Below, one piece after another: positions 5,684 through 8,420 of a stretch of 8,420 bases of DNA (position 1 is the stretch's first letter; each line of letters begins with the position of its first letter). The position numbers and the translations under genes are program-made. Under the pieces are notes generated by a model. That model was not told where the DNA came from. It saw nothing but the letters and a program-made list of their open reading frames with translations, and ran no database searches. Source of the DNA: Collinsella sp. (GTDB lineage: Bacteria > Actinomycetota > Coriobacteriia > Coriobacteriales > Coriobacteriaceae); the NCBI GenBank assembly GCA_031294825.1, contig JAUMPM010000032.1, forward strand, positions 1 through 8,420, in the 5' to 3' direction.

Positions 5684-6172
5684 TTAGACCAGCCCTCCCA
5701 TGGCATCAAATTCGGCCTTGATCTTCTCGGCAACATTCCGATACGACTTATATAGACTTGAATCGCGTTTGACTTCGTCGGTCATAACGGGAATCTCTAA
5801 TTTGGAAACCTCGTCTTTTCCCGTCTGAACCGCCACAACAACGCCCATACCAAGACACATATTACGCTTGGCAGCGTTTATTTTCGCCGCCTTGGCAGGA
5901 TTTGCCAGGATACGCTGGGCAAATTCCTGTTTTGAGACCACTTCCTCGGCCTCCGGATCGCCCGCCTCGGCCACTTCGCACTGCAACACGTCCGCATAGT
6001 CAAAAATCTTCGGCTCGCCGCCGCGCTGATGCACGGCCCACTTGCGACGCGTGGCATCCTGGTAGATAGCCGGCAAAAACGTAAACCGCGGCGGGTCCAA
6101 AATCGTATCCGTGATGGTAAACACGCTGGGGTCAAAGGCATCCTGCGGGTTTTTCTTCTTGAACAGCCCCAT
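5684..6172 (-). CDS. Hypothetical protein, 162 residues, first gene of the regulator operon
   Basis: I do not recognise a named function. The protein begins MGLFKKKNPQDAFDP and has no signal peptide or clear membrane segment, so it is probably cytosolic. It alternates hydrophobic and charged stretches. FDYADVLQCEVAEAGDPE (about 58-75) and a C-terminal SSLYKSYRNVAEKIKAEFDAM recall the non-zinc part of DUF4428-type proteins, but the N-terminal cysteine-rich zinc ribbon of that family is absent. That resemblance is tentative. The start is set at ATG 6172 because GGGAGG lies 5 bases upstream and an extended -10 promoter ends about 30 bases further up. An in-frame ATG at 6205 falls at the predicted transcription start and is unlikely. 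It is followed after 38 bp by the first gntR gene. Confidence 0.7.
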   Translation of the reverse strand: MGLFKKKNPQDAFDPSVFTITDTILDPPRFTFLPAIYQDATRRKWAVHQRGGEPKIFDYADVLQCEVAEAGDPEAEEVVSKQEFAQRILANPAKAAKINAAKRNMCLGMGVVVAVQTGKDEVSKLEIPVMTDEVKRDSSLYKSYRNVAEKIKAEFDAMGGLV

Positions 6173-6177
6173 ATCAG

Positions 6178-6183
6178 CCTCCC
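6178..6183 (-). promoter_or_regulatory. Ribosome binding site of the hypothetical gene
   Basis: GGGAGG on the minus strand, five bases before ATG 6172. It decides the start in favour of the 162-residue form. Confidence 0.7.
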
Positions 6184-6201
6184 GTACTAGCATTAAACAA
6201 C

Positions 6202-6232
6202 TCAAGCCGAATATAGCACCAATTTCAAGCCG
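6202..6232 (-). repeat. Two direct repeats of CGGCTTGA flanking a promoter -10
   Basis: CGGCTTGA (minus strand) occurs at 6232-6225 and 6209-6202, 23 bp apart, directly on either side of the extended -10 element. The placement suits an autoregulatory site for the downstream regulators. Eight-base repeats at this distance could also be chance. Confidence 0.35.
6210..6218 (-). promoter_or_regulatory. Extended -10 promoter (TGC-TATATT) of the hypothetical-gntR-gntR unit
   Basis: On the minus strand TGC precedes TATATT, an extended -10 element with five of six -10 matches. Transcription would start near 6203, giving a leader of about 31 bases. No good -35 is visible at 17 bases, as is typical for extended -10 promoters. 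Confidence 0.5.
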
Positions 6233-6293
6233 CTGCCTTACCCTATCGGTGCGCGGCGTCTATGGCTCGCCCAGCGGAAGAGTTTACGGACGA

Positions 6294-6366
6294 GGGCCGG
6301 GGTGTCTGCTTTGTTTTGAGAAGTGGGCTTCGCGAACTTCTCAAAACAAAGCAGACCCCCCGGCCC
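6294..6366. repeat. 73-bp near-perfect inverted repeat (31-base arms) after lacI
   Basis: The left arm (6294-6324) and right arm (6336-6366) are complementary over 31 bases with one mismatch (T6303 against C6357), around an 11-base loop (6325-6335). Each arm has a GC-rich outer part (GGGCCGGGG) and an AT-richer inner part (TTTGTTTTGAGAAGT). It starts 55 bases after the lacI stop. There is no T-tract on either side, so it is not a standard intrinsic terminator. It may be a REP/MITE-like palindromic element, or a long RNA hairpin protecting or ending the lacI transcript. Confidence 0.85.
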
Positions 6367-6420
6367 CGCCGGCAAATAGCGGACACTCCGCATGCAATCT
6401 ATGCAAACAAACAAGTACGC

Positions 6421-7449
6421 TTAGCTACATTCGGTAAGCTCGAGCACGCTGCCCTTAACGATAAGCGCCGGCTCCAGGACGACCTCTTCGGCACGCCTGC
6501 CGCCCCTACCGGCAAGACGCTTGGACATGCAGCCAAAAGCATGCTCCGCAAGGACACCAGGATCCTGCTCAATCGCGGTCAGCGCCGGCTCAAAGAGAAC
6601 GTCGGCCGCCGAGTTGTCATAGCTCACCACCGAGATATCGCCCGGGATGCTCTTCCCCATCTCGTGCAAGCGCTTGAGCAGACCGAGGGCGATGTTATCC
6701 GAACTTGCGAACACAGCGGTGGCATCAGTTGCGAGCACCGCCTCCGAGGCCTCATAGGCACTCGGAATGTAGTACTCGCTCTCAAACTCCAAACGTGCGT
6801 CGATAGGCAGGCCAACCTCGCGCAGCGCGCGCTCATAGCCGGCAAGTCGCTTACGCCCCGTATTGGAACGGCGCGCGTTAACCAAGCAGGCAATGCGACG
6901 GTGGCCCTGCTCGATCAGATAGCGAGTGGCCATGTAGCCACCCATCTCGTGGTCGAACATCACCTTGTCGCACTCGAGCCCCTCAATGGCACGGTCGACC
7001 ATCACGGCAGGGATAGGCAGATGGCTGACTTCTTCGCGCAGGGCGCGGTCGTCGGAGAACTCGTCGCCTACGACCAGGAAGACGCCATCAACGCCGCGCG
7101 TCACCAGCTGGCGCAGCAGCTCCAGATCGTCATCGGCGCTTCCGCCCGAGCTGGTAATGAAGAGCGCATAGCCGTCCTCGCGGCAGCGCTTTTCCAGGCT
7201 ACCGGCGAGCGAGGCAAAAAAGCGGCTCTCGATGTTAGGGACGATAAGGCCCAGGGTGCGCGACTCGCGCATGACCAGGCTGCGCGCGATCTGGTTGGGA
7301 ACATAGTGGTTGCGCGCCGCGACCTCTTTGATGAGCTTGCGGTTTTCTTCCGAGATGCGACAGGGCCGATTATTGAGCACAAGCGAGACCGACGAGGGGG
7401 AAAGCCCCACCTCCTGGGCGATCTGCTTGAGGGTGACTTTGTTGGCCAT
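6421..7449 (-). CDS. LacI-family transcriptional regulator
   Basis: A 342-residue regulator of normal family length. The N-terminal helix-turn-helix TLKQIAQEVGLSPSSVSLVL (6-25) is followed by the hinge helix YVPNQIARSLVM (49-60). The periplasmic-binding-protein-like effector domain starts at RTLGLIVPN (64-72) and includes ATAVFASSDNIALGLL (243-258) and the classic IPGDISVVSYDN (268-279). The start at 7449 has AAGGAG four bases upstream. A possible -10 (TATACT, 7490-7485) and an imperfect CG-centred palindrome (7466-7475) just downstream suggest autorepression. It is divergent from murB and separated from the next minus-strand gene by the long inverted repeat, so it may be a stand-alone gene. 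The ligand cannot be read from the sequence. Confidence 0.93.
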   Translation of the reverse strand: MANKVTLKQIAQEVGLSPSSVSLVLNNRPCRISEENRKLIKEVAARNHYVPNQIARSLVMRESRTLGLIVPNIESRFFASLAGSLEKRCREDGYALFITSSGGSADDDLELLRQLVTRGVDGVFLVVGDEFSDDRALREEVSHLPIPAVMVDRAIEGLECDKVMFDHEMGGYMATRYLIEQGHRRIACLVNARRSNTGRKRLAGYERALREVGLPIDARLEFESEYYIPSAYEASEAVLATDATAVFASSDNIALGLLKRLHEMGKSIPGDISVVSYDNSAADVLFEPALTAIEQDPGVLAEHAFGCMSKRLAGRGGRRAEEVVLEPALIVKGSVLELTECS

Positions 7450-7465
7450 CTCGCTCCTTCCGGGT

Positions 7466-7475
7466 TTACGCGCAA
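7466..7475. promoter_or_regulatory. Possible LacI-type autoregulatory operator (imperfect palindrome TTACGCGCAA)
   Basis: TTACGCGCAA is centred on CGCG, and the surrounding 14 bases are symmetric at 10 of 14 positions. LacI-family operators commonly centre on CG. It lies just downstream of the predicted lacI start of transcription (about 7478) and upstream of its start codon, a usual autorepression position. Confidence 0.3.
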
Positions 7476-7484
7476 TCTCTTGAA

Positions 7485-7490
7485 AGTATA
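7485..7490 (-). promoter_or_regulatory. Candidate -10 (TATACT) of the lacI gene
   Basis: TATACT on the minus strand matches five of six -10 positions and lies 35 bases before the lacI start codon. The -35 region (CACCGA at spacing 17) is poor. Confidence 0.4.
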
Positions 7491-7583
7491 GCGACTACCC
7501 CTCTACCTCGGTGATAAACACTTTACCAATCCGGTAGACGGCTGTTTTATCGCCGCCAGCGCACCAAATCCGTCCGGGTGGGG

Positions 7584-7600
7584 TATATTGCAATCGATTG
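7584..7600 (+). promoter_or_regulatory. Candidate murB -10 (TATATT) followed by palindrome CAATCGATTG
   Basis: TATATT (7584-7589) is a plausible -10, 43 bases before the murB start codon, though no good -35 is visible. The perfect 10-base palindrome CAATCGATTG (7591-7600), centred on CG, sits at the predicted transcription start and could be an operator for the divergent LacI protein. Both are suggestions from position and symmetry only. Confidence 0.3.
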
Positions 7601-7632
7601 ATGACAACGACCACCAAAAGGCGGATATTCGT

Positions 7633-8420
7633 ATGCACGAGAACGACTTTTTTAACGAGGACCTGCTGTGCGCGCTTGCTGGCGTTGCCGGCGAGGACAA
7701 CGTACTGATGAGCGAGCCCATGCGCGAGCACACCACGTTTAAGATCGGCGGCCCGGCCGACGTCTTTGTCACGCCCGATACCGAGCAGGGCCTCGTCGCC
7801 ACGCTCGATACCTGCTATCGCTGCGATCTGCCCCTCACCATCGTGGGCAACGGCTCCGACCTACTCGTCGGCGACAAGGGCATCCGCGGCGTCGTCGTGG
7901 CGCTGGGCGAAGGCCTCTCCGACATTACGATCGACGGCACGCACGTCACGGCGGCAGCCGGCGCGCTGCTTTCCGATGTCGCAGCCGCGGCAGCCGAGGC
8001 CGGTCTCACCGGCATGGAGCCCATCTCGGGCATCCCCGGATCGGTCGGCGGCGCCTGCTACATGAACGCCGGTGCCTACGGTGCCTGCATGGCCGATGTG
8101 CTGGAGTCCGTGCGCGTCTACAAACCCGCTCGCCAGCTCGACGACGGCACCCGCGGCAGCGGCAATATCATCGAGTTCGATGTCGACGAGCTCAACCTGG
8201 GTTATCGAAAGAGCCGCATCGCCGATGACGGCTTTATCGTGCTTTCGGCCACCTTCAATCTCGCCCCGGGCAACGCCGCGATGATCAAGGCCGACATGGA
8301 CGACTACCGCCAGCGCCGCGAGGACAAGCAGCCGCTCGACATGCCGAGCGCCGGCTCCACTTTCAAGCGCCCCGAGGGTTACTTTGCCGGCAAACTCATC
8401 ATGGATGCCGGCCTGCGAGG
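7633..8420 (+). CDS. murB: UDP-N-acetylenolpyruvoylglucosamine reductase MurB (C-terminus off the right edge)
   Basis: Cytoplasmic FAD enzyme that reduces UDP-GlcNAc-enolpyruvate to UDP-MurNAc with NADPH, the second committed step of peptidoglycan precursor synthesis. The 262 complete codons show HTTFKIGGPAD (33-43), the FAD-binding block IVGNGSDLLV (70-79), GMEPISGIPGSVGGACYMNA (127-146), the active-site arginine in GYRKSR (Arg192) and the catalytic serine in SAGSTFKRP (Ser242). The STFKRP form points to a type II MurB, usually about 300 residues. The missing end should hold the catalytic glutamate. The start at 7633 has AAGGCGG 9 bases upstream and leaves a normal N-terminal extension before the HTTFKIGG block. 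It is the only plus-strand gene here and probably unrelated in function to the SIS-PTS operon. Confidence 0.95.
   Translation, partial: MHENDFFNEDLLCALAGVAGEDNVLMSEPMREHTTFKIGGPADVFVTPDTEQGLVATLDTCYRCDLPLTIVGNGSDLLVGDKGIRGVVVALGEGLSDITIDGTHVTAAAGALLSDVAAAAAEAGLTGMEPISGIPGSVGGACYMNAGAYGACMADVLESVRVYKPARQLDDGTRGSGNIIEFDVDELNLGYRKSRIADDGFIVLSATFNLAPGNAAMIKADMDDYRQRREDKQPLDMPSAGSTFKRPEGYFAGKLIMDAGLR

Noticed and set aside
6262..7491. Plus-strand open frame of 409 codons across the palindrome and lacI
   Set aside because: It is antisense to an intact LacI regulator and reads through the inverted repeat; the translation has no recognisable domain.
1..8420. CRISPR arrays, tRNA or rRNA genes, transposases, phage or toxin-antitoxin genes
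   Set aside because: No regularly spaced repeats, no tRNA-like cloverleaf seen in the gaps, and all long frames are accounted for by the genes listed.

Overview
The window looks like chromosome from a high-GC, gut-type actinobacterium of the class Coriobacteriia, most like Collinsella. This is inferred from high GC with C/G-ended codons, a mannose-family PTS in a high-GC background and the overall protein style; no rRNA or other marker is present. All genes lie on the minus strand except murB at the right edge.

Layout, following minus-strand transcription from right to left. A LacI-family regulator (7449-6421) is divergent from murB, which starts at 7633 and runs off the right edge. A 248-bp gap after lacI holds a striking 73-bp near-perfect inverted repeat (6294-6366) and an extended -10 promoter. 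That promoter probably drives a three-gene unit: a small hypothetical protein (6172-5684) and two tandem, overlapping GntR/HutC regulators with UTRA ligand domains (5645-4878 and 4893-4180). A 193-bp AT-rich control region (3987-4179) follows, with a HutC-type operator palindrome and two direct repeats. Next comes the catabolic operon: a GlmS-isomerase-like SIS protein (3986-2871), a FrlB/GfrF-like SIS deglycase (2810-1749), and mannose-family PTS components EIIA (1702-1283), EIIB (1225-743) and EIIC (684 to beyond the left edge). EIID is expected beyond base 1.

How the genes would work together (inference): the PTS imports and 6-phosphorylates an amino-sugar conjugate. The two SIS enzymes then split phosphorylated Amadori-type (fructose-amine) and Heyns-type (glucose-2-amine) adducts into hexose 6-phosphate plus free amine or amino acid. 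The gene set matches the Salmonella gfr (fructoselysine/glucoselysine) operon. Here, however, the adjacent regulators are two UTRA GntR proteins, instead of the sigma-54/LevR-type activator usual for mannose-family PTS operons in Firmicutes and Enterobacteria. The substrate is not proven by sequence alone.

There are no rRNA or tRNA genes, CRISPR arrays, transposases or phage genes. No gene-free stretch exceeds 300 bases.
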